Below, piece by piece: positions 1 to 7,409 of a stretch of DNA of 64,000 bases (positions are counted from its first letter, which is position 1; every line of letters begins with the position of its first letter). The stretch is from Pseudomonadota bacterium (GTDB lineage Bacteria > Pseudomonadota > Alphaproteobacteria > Rhizobiales > Rhizobiaceae), in contig JAEXYH010000001.1 of assembly GCA_023451735.1 (NCBI GenBank), positions 1-64,000 of the forward strand, written 5' to 3'. Under the pieces are notes generated by a model that had not been told where the DNA came from, did no database searches, and saw only the letters and a program-made list of their open reading frames with translations. A program made the position numbers and the translations under genes.

Positions 1-134
1 GTGAGGATCAGTTCGAGAGCACGAGCTGCGGCATCGGCGCCACGTTCGGAACTCTGCGGGAGGATGGAAACCATCTTTCCCTTGGCGTGTACTGTTGTCA
101 GGGTTTGTCCTTTCTTACCAGGTAACAGCAACAA
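1..134 (-). CDS. rsfS: Ribosomal silencing factor RsfS (Iojap/YbeB), partial
   Basis: Only about the first 45 codons are present because the frame runs off the left edge. The reverse-strand translation contains TVHAKGKMVSILPQSSERG and continues to a conserved LELIL stretch, which resembles the N-terminus of RsfS. This family binds ribosomal protein uL14 and blocks subunit joining in starved cells. An in-frame TGA at 143-141 bounds the frame upstream. Possible starts are TTG at 134 or 131 and ATG at 74; no good Shine-Dalgarno sequence decides between them. It follows nadD on the same strand, the usual nadD-rsfS order. Identity is judged from a short stretch and from context. Confidence 0.8.
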   Translation of the reverse strand, partial: MLLLPGKKGQTLTTVHAKGKMVSILPQSSERGADAAARALELIL

Positions 135-265
135 GCACTTTCAGCGAATCCGATCAAGGTCGGCCGCTTCGTTGAAGGTGGCACCGAATGGTTAATCTTT
201 CAAGGGAGAACTATCAGAAGTGAACGCATGGCGCGAAACTGTCATATGCAAACGGCCCGCACGGC

Positions 266-898
266 TCAGGTTGGATTCTTGCGGCCATTCGCTCGAAGTG
301 CTGTAGAACTCAGCGTTGATCGCGGACCGTGAATGAAGGTCCAGGCCGGCGCCTGACGTTTCCAGAGCGTACCGATATCGTCTTCATCCACCCGGGCGTA
401 ATCGAAGGTACGTGCCATTTTCGACGACAGGAATGATAAGGTCGCACCCGGTCGATCGACGACCGCAATCGGGAACATCGAAACGATATCGCGCCATTTC
501 TGCCAGAGATGGAAGGTCTGCAGACTGTCGGCCCCCATGATCCAGACAAAATGGGCCTGAGGGTTTCTCGCTTTAACATGGGCCAGCGTGTCGGCCGTAT
601 AGGAGCCGCCGAGCGTCTTTTCGAACGCGGTGACCTTTATGCGTGGATCATGGGCAAGGCTCTCGCTCAGGGAAATCCGTTCGGCGAGAGGCGCAAGTTC
701 CCTGCTACTCTTCAGTGGGTTTCCCGGCGTCACCATCCACCAGAGCTGGTCGAGCCCGAGACGGCGAAGCGCAATCTCGGCGACCAGGAGATGGCCTTCA
801 TGCGGCGGATTGAACGATCCGCCGAACAGACCGACGGCCATGCCGCGTTCGATATGCGGCATGGTAAGATATCGGCGGTCGATCCTTTGTTCCTCCAC
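266..898 (-). CDS. nadD: Nicotinate-nucleotide adenylyltransferase NadD
   Basis: NadD joins nicotinate mononucleotide and ATP to make deamido-NAD in NAD biosynthesis. The nucleotidyltransferase motif GGSFNPPHEGH lies near residues 26-36, and the second conserved block, SSTALR, is close to the C-terminus. The 210-residue length suits the family. The start given is GTG at 898; ATG at 862 or 844 are alternatives, the latter only a few residues before the nucleotide-binding motif. The gene begins 14 bases after proA ends and precedes rsfS, so it is probably part of the obgE-proB-proA-nadD-rsfS transcription unit. Function is secure; the exact start is not. Confidence 0.95.
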   Translation of the reverse strand: MEEQRIDRRYLTMPHIERGMAVGLFGGSFNPPHEGHLLVAEIALRRLGLDQLWWMVTPGNPLKSSRELAPLAERISLSESLAHDPRIKVTAFEKTLGGSYTADTLAHVKARNPQAHFVWIMGADSLQTFHLWQKWRDIVSMFPIAVVDRPGATLSFLSSKMARTFDYARVDEDDIGTLWKRQAPAWTFIHGPRSTLSSTALRANGRKNPT

Positions 899-912
899 GT
901 TTGGCCGAGGCT

Positions 913-2193
913 CTATGGACGGATCTGGCCGGTGCCATGCACACGGTATTTGAACGAAGTCAGTTGCTCGACCCCTACAGGCCCGCGGGCATGCATCTTG
1001 CCGGTCGATATGCCGATCTCCCCACCCATGCCGAATTCGCCGCCATCGGCGAACTGCGTAGAAGCATTGTGCAACAGGATTGCAGAATCGATCTCGTTGA
1101 AGAAGCGTGCGACGACGGCGGCGTCTTCGGCAATCACCGCTTCCGTATGGCTGGAGGAGTAGGTGTTGATATGGCGGATTGCGCCATCGATGCCGTCAAC
1201 GACCGCAACGGAGATCACCGCATCCAGATATTCGGTGCGCCAGTCATCTTCGGTCGCCGCTACAGCGGTCGGGCAGGCCAGCATGACTTCGGCCGATCCA
1301 CGAATTTCGCACCCAGCGTCCTTCAGCCCTTGCAGAAGCGGCATGAGATGCGTTTCAACCGCCGCCTTGTCCAGCAGCAGCGTTTCCGCCGCGCCGCAGA
1401 CACCCGTCCGCCGCATCTTGGCGTTCACGACGATCTTCCTTGCCATCTCAAGATCCGCAGAAGCATCCACATAGATGTGGCAGAGGCCTTCGAGATGCGC
1501 AAAGACCGGCACGCGTGCCTCACTCTGAACTCGAGCAACCAAGCTTTTGCCGCCGCGCGGAACGATCACGTCGATCGCGCCATCAAGGCCGGACAGCATG
1601 GCGCCGACGGCTGCGCGATCGGTCGTCGGCACGATCTGGATAGCATGTTCCGGAAGACCGGCAGCCTTCAGACCAGTGACGAGGCATTCATGGATAGCCT
1701 GCGATGACTGCGCTGAGTCCGAGCCGCCGCGCAGGATCACGGCATTGCCAGCCTTCAGGCACAGTGCACCCGCATCCGCCGTCACATTCGGGCGGCTTTC
1801 ATAAATCACCCCGATGACGCCGAGTGGCGTGCGGACACGTTGGATCCGAAGCCCGTTCGGACGGTCCCATTCAGCGATTACCTCGCCCACCGGATCCCTG
1901 AAATCGGCAATCTCGCGCAGCGCCTGCGCCATGCCGGCAATAGCCTTTTCCGTCAAAGTCAGCCGATCGATAAAGGATGGCAAAAGTCCCTTGCCTTCAA
2001 CCTCTTTCAAATCCTCGGCATTGGCGGCAAGAATCTTGACCGAATTGGCGATAATCGCGTCCGCCATGGCATGAAGCGCCTTGTTCTTCGCTTCCGTCGA
2101 GGAAATGGCGAGATGACGTGCCGCGGCCTTGGCGTTACGGCCGATCTCGGCCATCACCGCATCGACATCGCGCATCGAAACCTTATCCAGCAT
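913..2193 (-). CDS. proA: Gamma-glutamyl phosphate reductase ProA
   Basis: Second step of proline synthesis: NADPH-dependent reduction of gamma-glutamyl phosphate to glutamate semialdehyde in the cytoplasm. It has the aldehyde-dehydrogenase fold, with the catalytic cysteine in GVCGAAE at about residue 266. The start is set at ATG 2193 because AAGGAGG lies nine bases upstream; the in-frame ATG at 2202 directly abuts that ribosome-binding site and is too close. The protein is then 426 residues, normal for the family. It overlaps the end of proB by 11 bases, which suggests translational coupling between the two proline enzymes. Confidence 0.97.
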   Translation of the reverse strand: MLDKVSMRDVDAVMAEIGRNAKAAARHLAISSTEAKNKALHAMADAIIANSVKILAANAEDLKEVEGKGLLPSFIDRLTLTEKAIAGMAQALREIADFRDPVGEVIAEWDRPNGLRIQRVRTPLGVIGVIYESRPNVTADAGALCLKAGNAVILRGGSDSAQSSQAIHECLVTGLKAAGLPEHAIQIVPTTDRAAVGAMLSGLDGAIDVIVPRGGKSLVARVQSEARVPVFAHLEGLCHIYVDASADLEMARKIVVNAKMRRTGVCGAAETLLLDKAAVETHLMPLLQGLKDAGCEIRGSAEVMLACPTAVAATEDDWRTEYLDAVISVAVVDGIDGAIRHINTYSSSHTEAVIAEDAAVVARFFNEIDSAILLHNASTQFADGGEFGMGGEIGISTGKMHARGPVGVEQLTSFKYRVHGTGQIRP

Positions 2194-3367
2194 GGACAAC
2201 ATCCTCCTTGCGGTTCGCCAGGGAGCGAAACGCGCCGGTCATCACGAGATCGCCACGATGAACCATGGCAGCGCGGCCGGCATAACCCAGTATCGCTTCA
2301 ATCTCGGCCGATTTCCGCCCGGTAATCTGGCGCGCCTCTTCAGCATCGTAACTGACGAGGCCACGTGCAATTTCGCGACCGTCGATGCCGATGATGGCAA
2401 CCGTGTCGCCACGGTGAAAGTGGCCTTCTACACGGCGAACGCCTGCCGGCAACAGGCTTTTACCCAGACTGAGTGCCTTTTCCGCACCGTTATCGACATA
2501 AAGTTCACCCGCCGGCTGCAACTGCCCGGCGATCCAGGTCTTGCGCGCGGTAACCGGCGTTTCAGTGGGCGCAAACCAGGAGGACCGCGTTCCCTGCTCG
2601 ATAGCCTGCAAGGGGTGATCGGTCTTGCCCGATGCAATGATCATGGCGCAACCGGCACCGGTTGCGATCTTGCCGGCGTCGATCTTGGTACGCATTCCGC
2701 CACGCGACAGTTCCGATGCAGCGCCGCCTGCCATCGCCTCGATCTCCGGTGTGATAGCCGGAATTATGTCCAGAAACTTTGCTTCAGGATCGAGATGCGG
2801 AGGAGCGGTATAAAGCCCGTCGATATCGGACAGAAGCACCAGCAGATCCGCCCCCGTCATTGTCGCGACACGGGCGGCAAGCCGGTCATTGTCGCCGTAG
2901 CGAATTTCCGAAGTTGCGACGGTGTCATTTTCGTTGATGATCGGCACGGCACCGATCTTCAGCAACTGCTTGATGGTTGCACGAGCATTGAGATAGCGGC
3001 GACGTTCTTCCGTATCGCCAAGCGTCAGGAGGATCTGCCCGGCAACGATCCCGTCGTGCGAAAGGCTTTCCGACCATGCACGTGCAAGCGCGATCTGGCC
3101 GACGGCAGCGGCCGCCTGGCTCTCTTCCAGCTTCAACGCACCTATCGGAAAACCAAGAACCGTACGCCCCAATGCAATTGCACCCGACGAAACAACCAGG
3201 ACATCGACGCCGGCGGATTTCAGTGCCGCGATATCGCTGCAGATAGAATTGAGCCATAGGGATTTCAGGCCCGTCTTGCGGTCAACCAGAAGTGCCGAGC
3301 CAATCTTGATGACGACCCGGCGGTAGCTGGAGAGCGCCTTGCGGGCGCTTGCATGCCCGCTTGTCAT
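2183..3367 (-). CDS. proB: Glutamate 5-kinase ProB with PUA domain
   Basis: Phosphorylates glutamate to gamma-glutamyl phosphate, the committed and usually proline-inhibited step of proline synthesis. The amino-acid-kinase domain begins with VVIKIGSALL at about residue 18 and has the VVSSGAIALGR loop near residue 60. The last roughly 100 residues correspond to the PUA domain found in long ProB proteins; the 394-residue length supports the two-domain form. The start codon overlaps the obgE stop by four bases (ATGA) and the end overlaps proA, so the three genes look co-translated. Confidence 0.97.
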   Translation of the reverse strand: MTSGHASARKALSSYRRVVIKIGSALLVDRKTGLKSLWLNSICSDIAALKSAGVDVLVVSSGAIALGRTVLGFPIGALKLEESQAAAAVGQIALARAWSESLSHDGIVAGQILLTLGDTEERRRYLNARATIKQLLKIGAVPIINENDTVATSEIRYGDNDRLAARVATMTGADLLVLLSDIDGLYTAPPHLDPEAKFLDIIPAITPEIEAMAGGAASELSRGGMRTKIDAGKIATGAGCAMIIASGKTDHPLQAIEQGTRSSWFAPTETPVTARKTWIAGQLQPAGELYVDNGAEKALSLGKSLLPAGVRRVEGHFHRGDTVAIIGIDGREIARGLVSYDAEEARQITGRKSAEIEAILGYAGRAAMVHRGDLVMTGAFRSLANRKEDVVHAG

Positions 3368-4425
3368 TGCTCGTCGTCCTCGTCGTAATCCTGAACTGGG
3401 GCTGACCGCTCCGGCAAAGCTGTTTCATCGCCTTCGCTGGCCTCGATGATGACATCACGAAGGGCGCGCAACACTTCCGTCATGCCTTTTCCGGTCGCCG
3501 CGGAAATGAGGAATGGCGTCTGGCCGCATGCCTTCTCCAGCTCCTTTGCCTTCTTTTTCAGTTCCTTGTCATCGAGAATATCGATCTGCGACAGTGCAAC
3601 GATTTCCTGCTTGTCGGTCAGGCCTCCACCATAGGCTTCCAGCTCGGCCTTCACCGTCTTGTAGGATTGGCCGACCTTTTCCTCCATGGAGGAGACCAGA
3701 TGCAGCAGTACGCGAGTGCGCTCCACATGACCGAGGAAGCGGTCACCGAGTCCGATCCCTTCATGAGCACCCTCGATCAGGCCAGGAATATCAGCCAGTA
3801 CGAACTCTCGCCCGTCGATCGCCGCGACACCAAGATTGGGATGAAGCGTCGTGAATGGGTAGTTGGCGATCTTCGGTCGGGCACGGGTGACCGATGCGAG
3901 GAAGGTCGACTTTCCGGCATTTGGCAGGCCGACGAGACCGGCATCGGCAATCAGCTTCAACCGGAGCCAGACAGTTTTTTCTTCGCCTTCGAGGCCGGGA
4001 TTTGCCCAGTTTGGTGCCTGATTGGTGGGGCTCTTGAAATGGGTGTTGCCGAAACCGCCATTGCCGCCCTTGGCCAGACGGAACTTCTGGCCTTCCTTGA
4101 TCATGTCGACGATCAGTGTTTCGTTGTCTTCCTCGAAGATCTGCGTGCCGACAGGCACCTTCAATGTCACGCTTTCGCCATTGGCGCCGGTACGGTTGCG
4201 GCCCATGCCATGGGTGCCGATCTTGGCCTTGAAATGCTGCTGGAATCTGAAATCGATAAGCGTATTCAGACCGTTCACGGCCTCGATCCAGACATCGCCA
4301 CCACGTCCGCCATCGCCACCGTCCGGCCCACCGAACTCGACGAACTTTTCTCGTCGAAACGAGACTGCGCCCGCGCCGCCGTCGCCGGAGCGAATATAAA
4401 CTTTTGCTTCGTCGAGAAATTTCAT
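3364..4425 (-). CDS. obgE: Obg-family GTPase ObgE/CgtA
   Basis: Large-subunit ribosome-assembly GTPase, also linked to stress and cell-cycle control. The glycine-rich Obg domain covers about residues 1-158, with many GG repeats. The G domain follows, with P-loop GLPNAGKST at 166-174 and DIPGLIEGA near 212. The protein ends shortly after the G domain in a short acidic tail (DEDDEQ), so the C-terminal OCT domain of Firmicute Obg proteins is absent, as in many Gram-negative Obg proteins. It leads into proB with a four-base overlap. About 300 bases upstream hold no gene and presumably carry the promoter. Confidence 0.97.
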   Translation of the reverse strand: MKFLDEAKVYIRSGDGGAGAVSFRREKFVEFGGPDGGDGGRGGDVWIEAVNGLNTLIDFRFQQHFKAKIGTHGMGRNRTGANGESVTLKVPVGTQIFEEDNETLIVDMIKEGQKFRLAKGGNGGFGNTHFKSPTNQAPNWANPGLEGEEKTVWLRLKLIADAGLVGLPNAGKSTFLASVTRARPKIANYPFTTLHPNLGVAAIDGREFVLADIPGLIEGAHEGIGLGDRFLGHVERTRVLLHLVSSMEEKVGQSYKTVKAELEAYGGGLTDKQEIVALSQIDILDDKELKKKAKELEKACGQTPFLISAATGKGMTEVLRALRDVIIEASEGDETALPERSAPVQDYDEDDEQ

Positions 4426-4731
4426 CTTGCTGCCGTCAGTCTTGTGTTACGCAACGTCATCAGGGGTTTCTGGACGCATACCGGTGCGTTTCGATACCGT
4501 TCGTTGCCTTTGAGGTCAAAGATTATCATGAAGTTTGTCAGCTATAACGCGCAATACGCGCTGTAGTATGGACGGAAGGTTCCTTCCGCAGCGGATTGTC
4601 GATTCCATCCCCGATACCAATGTCACTGCGCTTCGGGAAATTGCCCCCGGAGTGCGCAAGTTGGATCATTCTCGGTCTGACTTTAAATAGACCGACGGCC
4701 ACCGGCAAATACCGGAGGCCGTCATCTGTTT
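4426..4731. other. Intergenic region upstream of obgE
   Basis: This gap lies between the end of the second acetyltransferase gene and the obgE start, both on the reverse strand. It contains the terminator hairpin at 4694-4723 and a 16-base perfect palindrome, CGGAAGGTTCCTTCCG, at 4573-4588. No convincing protein gene was found. The obgE promoter should lie here, but no strong -35/-10 pair stands out. Confidence 0.5.
4689..4728 (-). terminator. Hairpin terminator after the acetyltransferase pair
   Basis: GACGGCC at 4694-4700 pairs with GGCCGTC at 4717-4723. The inner CCGG/CCGG pairs extend the stem to about 11 pairs with a T-T mismatch. It lies just past the stop of the reverse-strand acetyltransferase gene. 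The downstream tract on the reverse strand is only moderately T-rich, so this is a good hairpin but an average terminator. Confidence 0.6.
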
Positions 4732-5319
4732 TCATCGAGCCCCTGCCCTTACCAGATCGCCGGCTCCGAGGATCGTCTCGATATGTGGCGCCATGCGATT
4801 GCGGGCAGTGGAGAAAACCTCTCCCGCATCGACAATCCTGAAGCCCAGCTTTCTCTGTACATTGAGCGAAGCGAGGTTGTCGGCAAAAGCACCGGAATGA
4901 ACCGTCGCGTCCGGCATGCGCCGGAAAAAACGCTCCAACACGGCGCCCGCAGCTTCCGTCATGTATCCATGATCCCAGTAGTACCGGTTCAGCCAGTACC
5001 CCAGGTGCCAGCCGTTCCTGCGCAGTTCCAGGCCGACGACGCCGATATGGACATCGTCGCCGGTGGTGATCGCCAGATGCCAGTCCGACATCAGGCCCGA
5101 TGTCTGGCGCACCAGCCAGTCAAGCGCGTCATCCCGATGGTAGGGCTGAGGAACACGGGACAACATCCGGGCAACCTTGAAATCGGCGAGCGACGCAGCA
5201 ATCGCATCCGCATCGGCAAGACGGTGAGGTCGCAAGGTCAGCCGGCAAGACTGGATGACCGGGCACGGGCCGGGCGACAGCCTTGCTTCGACAGGCCTTT
5301 CAACGACTGCTGCGTTCAT
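4732..5319 (-). CDS. GNAT-family N-acetyltransferase (second of a pair)
   Basis: A 195-residue protein of the RimJ/RimL-like GNAT fold that transfers acetyl from acetyl-CoA; the substrate is unknown. The core begins at CRLTLRPHRLADADAIAA (about residue 25) and includes the domain's typical GYWL and WDHGYMTEAA segments, the latter matching the acetyl-CoA-binding region. The start is ATG 5319 because it overlaps the stop of the preceding GNAT gene in an ATGA arrangement; a longer reading frame upstream is only overlap with that gene. The two neighbours are similar in design, so a local duplication is likely. Protein-alanine acetylation of a ribosomal protein is possible but unproven. Confidence 0.85.
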   Translation of the reverse strand: MNAAVVERPVEARLSPGPCPVIQSCRLTLRPHRLADADAIAASLADFKVARMLSRVPQPYHRDDALDWLVRQTSGLMSDWHLAITTGDDVHIGVVGLELRRNGWHLGYWLNRYYWDHGYMTEAAGAVLERFFRRMPDATVHSGAFADNLASLNVQRKLGFRIVDAGEVFSTARNRMAPHIETILGAGDLVRAGAR

Positions 5320-5963
5320 CTCAGCTCTCCCCAGCTTCTCAACGATATCCAGGTCTTCCGGTCCAGGCGGAACCATTCGACAGGCACCATGGCACCTTCT
5401 GCTAGGCAATCGATCATGCCCGCCCCCTGAAACTGGAAGCCGCATTTCTGGATCACGCGTCTGGACGGGATGTTGGTAACCCGGCAACGCGCATCAATCT
5501 GGTCGATTTCGCTTCTGGTGCGGAAGGCCATGTCGATCAGCGCATGGGCGGCTTCGGTGCCGTACCCCTTGTTCCAGTAAGGTTCCCCAAGCCAATAGCC
5601 GATTTCGAGCGTGCGCTCGTCCTGCTGTGGCTCCAATGCGCAGCAACCCAGAAAGGCACCGTCATTTCCTCGGGTAATGGCATAGACGCATTTGCCAATC
5701 TCGCCTGCATTCGTGCGTCGCACGAAATCGGCTGCGTCTTTCGCCGTGTAGGGATGCGGCATGCGCGACACCATGGTCGCGATGGCAGCATTGTTGGCGA
5801 GATGGGCAAGTGCGTCAATGTCTTCTTTATGAGGGGCGCGGAGAACCAGTCTCGGCGACAGTAAGACGGGGCACTCGCTTCTCGACCGATCCTGCGACCG
5901 GTCCGGCCGCAGCCGTTCTTCCGGCGGCCGGGATTGGCTCGCCCTCAACAATTCGACTTGCAT
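5316..5963 (-). CDS. GNAT-family N-acetyltransferase (first of a pair)
   Basis: A 215-residue RimJ/RimL-type acetyltransferase. After an arginine- and glutamate-rich N-terminal extension of about 35 residues comes the fold's first strand (SPRLVLRAPHKEDIDALA). IGYWLGEPYWNKGYGTEAAH then covers the acetyl-CoA pyrophosphate-binding loop. The start has a strong GAGGAG ribosome-binding site eight bases before ATG 5963. The gene follows the strong rpmA terminator, so the two acetyltransferases probably form their own small operon. The acceptor cannot be told from sequence. Confidence 0.88.
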   Translation of the reverse strand: MQVELLRASQSRPPEERLRPDRSQDRSRSECPVLLSPRLVLRAPHKEDIDALAHLANNAAIATMVSRMPHPYTAKDAADFVRRTNAGEIGKCVYAITRGNDGAFLGCCALEPQQDERTLEIGYWLGEPYWNKGYGTEAAHALIDMAFRTRSEIDQIDARCRVTNIPSRRVIQKCGFQFQGAGMIDCLAEGAMVPVEWFRLDRKTWISLRSWGELR

Positions 5964-5984
5964 GGTTCAGTCTCCTCTTGGGGT

Positions 5985-6030
5985 AAAAGAAAAAGGGAAG
6001 ATGGGTAGCGCCCCATCTTCCCTTTTCTTT
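5985..6030 (-). terminator. Strong intrinsic terminator after rpmA
   Basis: A perfect 15-base-pair stem, AAAAGGGAAGATGGG at 5991-6005 with its complement at 6012-6026 and a six-base loop. It sits about 65 bases past the rpmA stop. Read on the reverse strand, the stem ends in CTTTT and continues TCTTTTAC, giving a good U tract. It separates the ribosomal-protein operon from the acetyltransferase genes. Confidence 0.93.
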
Positions 6031-6091
6031 GACTGAACCTTGAACGTTCAACCGGGTCGATGAGACGCCGGTTGCATAACGCTTGCCGGCT

Positions 6092-6361
6092 TTATTCTGC
6101 GGCTTCCGCTTTCGGCATGACGGACACGTATACGCGGCCGTTAGCCTTCGTGCGGAAATTCACGTTGCCTTCGGTGAGCGCAAAAATCGTGTGGTCCTTG
6201 CCGAGGCCAACATTGGCGCCCGGATGCCACTGCGTGCCGCGCTGGCGCACGAGAATGTTACCGGCAACGACGGATTCGCCACCGAACTTCTTCACGCCGA
6301 GGCGCTTGGAATTGGAATCGCGACCGTTACGCGACGAACCGCCAGCTTTTTTATGTGCCAT
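6092..6361 (-). CDS. rpmA: 50S ribosomal protein L27 (bL27)
   Basis: Small basic ribosomal protein, 89 residues, whose N-terminus reaches the peptidyl-transferase centre. It starts MAHKKAGGSSRNGRDSNSKR and contains the conserved GGESVVAGNILVRQRGT block and the HPGANVGLGKDHT segment. There is no Firmicute-type cleavable N-terminal extension. An AAAGGAG ribosome-binding site precedes the ATG. It lies 29 bases after rplU and is followed by a strong terminator, the standard rplU-rpmA operon. Confidence 0.99.
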   Translation of the reverse strand: MAHKKAGGSSRNGRDSNSKRLGVKKFGGESVVAGNILVRQRGTQWHPGANVGLGKDHTIFALTEGNVNFRTKANGRVYVSVMPKAEAAE

Positions 6362-6390
6362 GGGAGTTCTCCTTTACCTTCGAAACCTGA

Positions 6391-6702
6391 TTAGCCGAGA
6401 ATGTCGGTGATGCGGACGACCGTGTGATGCTGGCGATGACCGCGAATCCGCTTGGAATTCTGACGGCGACGCTTCTTGAAGGAAATAACCTTCTTGCCAC
6501 GGTTATGCTCGACAACTTCGGCCTTGACCGTTGCGCCCGAAACAAACGGTGCGCCGATCTTGGCATCGGCGCCAACGCCGACGACCAGGATTTCGTTGAA
6601 TTCGATTACTGCACCAGCTTCGGCTTCCAGCTTTTCGATGGTCAGCACGTCGTTGGCGGCCACGCGGTACTGCTTACCGCCGGTCTTGATGACTGCGAAC
6701 AT
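6391..6702 (-). CDS. rplU: 50S ribosomal protein L21 (bL21)
   Basis: Binds 23S rRNA in the large subunit. The 103-residue protein starts MFAVIKTGGKQYRV and has the C-terminal KKRRRQNSKRIRGHRQ signature, rich in basic residues. An upstream in-frame ATG at 6717 exists, but AAAGGA lies about seven bases before ATG 6702, and the family normally begins at this methionine, so 6702 is chosen. First gene of the rplU-rpmA operon. Confidence 0.98.
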   Translation of the reverse strand: MFAVIKTGGKQYRVAANDVLTIEKLEAEAGAVIEFNEILVVGVGADAKIGAPFVSGATVKAEVVEHNRGKKVISFKKRRRQNSKRIRGHRQHHTVVRITDILG

Positions 6703-6893
6703 TTTATATCCTTTCATGTTCGTTCCGGCTCTCTTCCAAAGGAAGGGCCGTCTTTTTATCAGTCGGTCTTAAGCAGGAGGTCAGGAAAGAGAAAATCTTT
6801 TCAAACGGATCTGCCGGTGAAATCACGCGGAAACCTAGGTTACTCCCCGCAATCGACAGGAGTGGACGCTTTTCCACAACCTGAACGCACGCG

Positions 6894-6923
6894 GGCTTAC
6901 GCGAGTGATAAAAAACTGTCAAG
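6894..6923 (-). promoter_or_regulatory. Candidate rplU-rpmA promoter
   Basis: On the reverse strand CTTGACA (6923-6917) is an excellent alphaproteobacterial -35 element. Seventeen bases further lies TAAGCC (6899-6894), a poor -10 match. It is about 190 bases upstream of rplU and points toward it. The weak -10 keeps confidence low. Confidence 0.4.
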
Positions 6924-6955
6924 TCGAAAGGATATGAAGACTTGCATTTCGCCCC

Positions 6956-6984
6956 TTGCCAGCCCGATTTTTCGCCGCTATGAG
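6956..6984 (+). promoter_or_regulatory. Candidate promoter of tRNA-Ser
   Basis: TTGCCA at 6956-6961 and TATGAG at 6979-6984 are separated by 17 bases and lie 35 bases ahead of the tRNA 5' end. The spacing is ideal and the hexamers are fair matches. This is inference from pattern only. Confidence 0.4.
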
Positions 6985-7019
6985 ACAGCCCGCGCACAAC
7001 TTGCGCCGACCAGCAAAGC

Positions 7020-7109
<90 letters not shown>

Positions 7110-7409
7110 TAATTGCGAGGGTCTGTTGTGGACCGTAATGCCGATTTTCTAATCATTGTGGTTTAAGACGTATTCGAACGGTCCCGACCAATCTGCTCAC
7201 AAGCTTCGTTTCCATACGGCGAAATCAACGCCGATTAGTATATTGGTCCCTTGTCTCACTAAATCTAAAAACTACCTGATATCGTCTCCTGATTATTCCG
7301 CGATGCCAAATAGTTGGCTTTACTGACGCGCTCTTTTGCAAAACTTAGCTCGTAGTGAGGCCGCTTCCTGACGACGGAAAACGCTCCAGCAAGGTGGTGA
7401 TTTGGCACT
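7110..7409. other. Gene-free gap after tRNA-Ser
   Basis: About 300 bases, lower in GC than the surroundings, between the tRNA gene and the end of dnaE2 on the other strand. I see no open reading frame with a family signature, no clear terminator hairpin, no repeat of the tRNA 3' end that would mark an integration site, and no integrase nearby. Confidence 0.5.

Noticed and set aside
4538..4735. 65-codon reverse frame overlapping the acetyltransferase stop (ATGA)
   Set aside because: The overlap mimics coupling, but the first codons contain the terminator hairpin at 4694-4723 and the product resembles nothing recognised.
7110..7409. Possible integration site at the 3' end of tRNA-Ser
   Set aside because: No direct repeat of the tRNA 3' end, no integrase and no mobile genes were found in the gap or beyond it.
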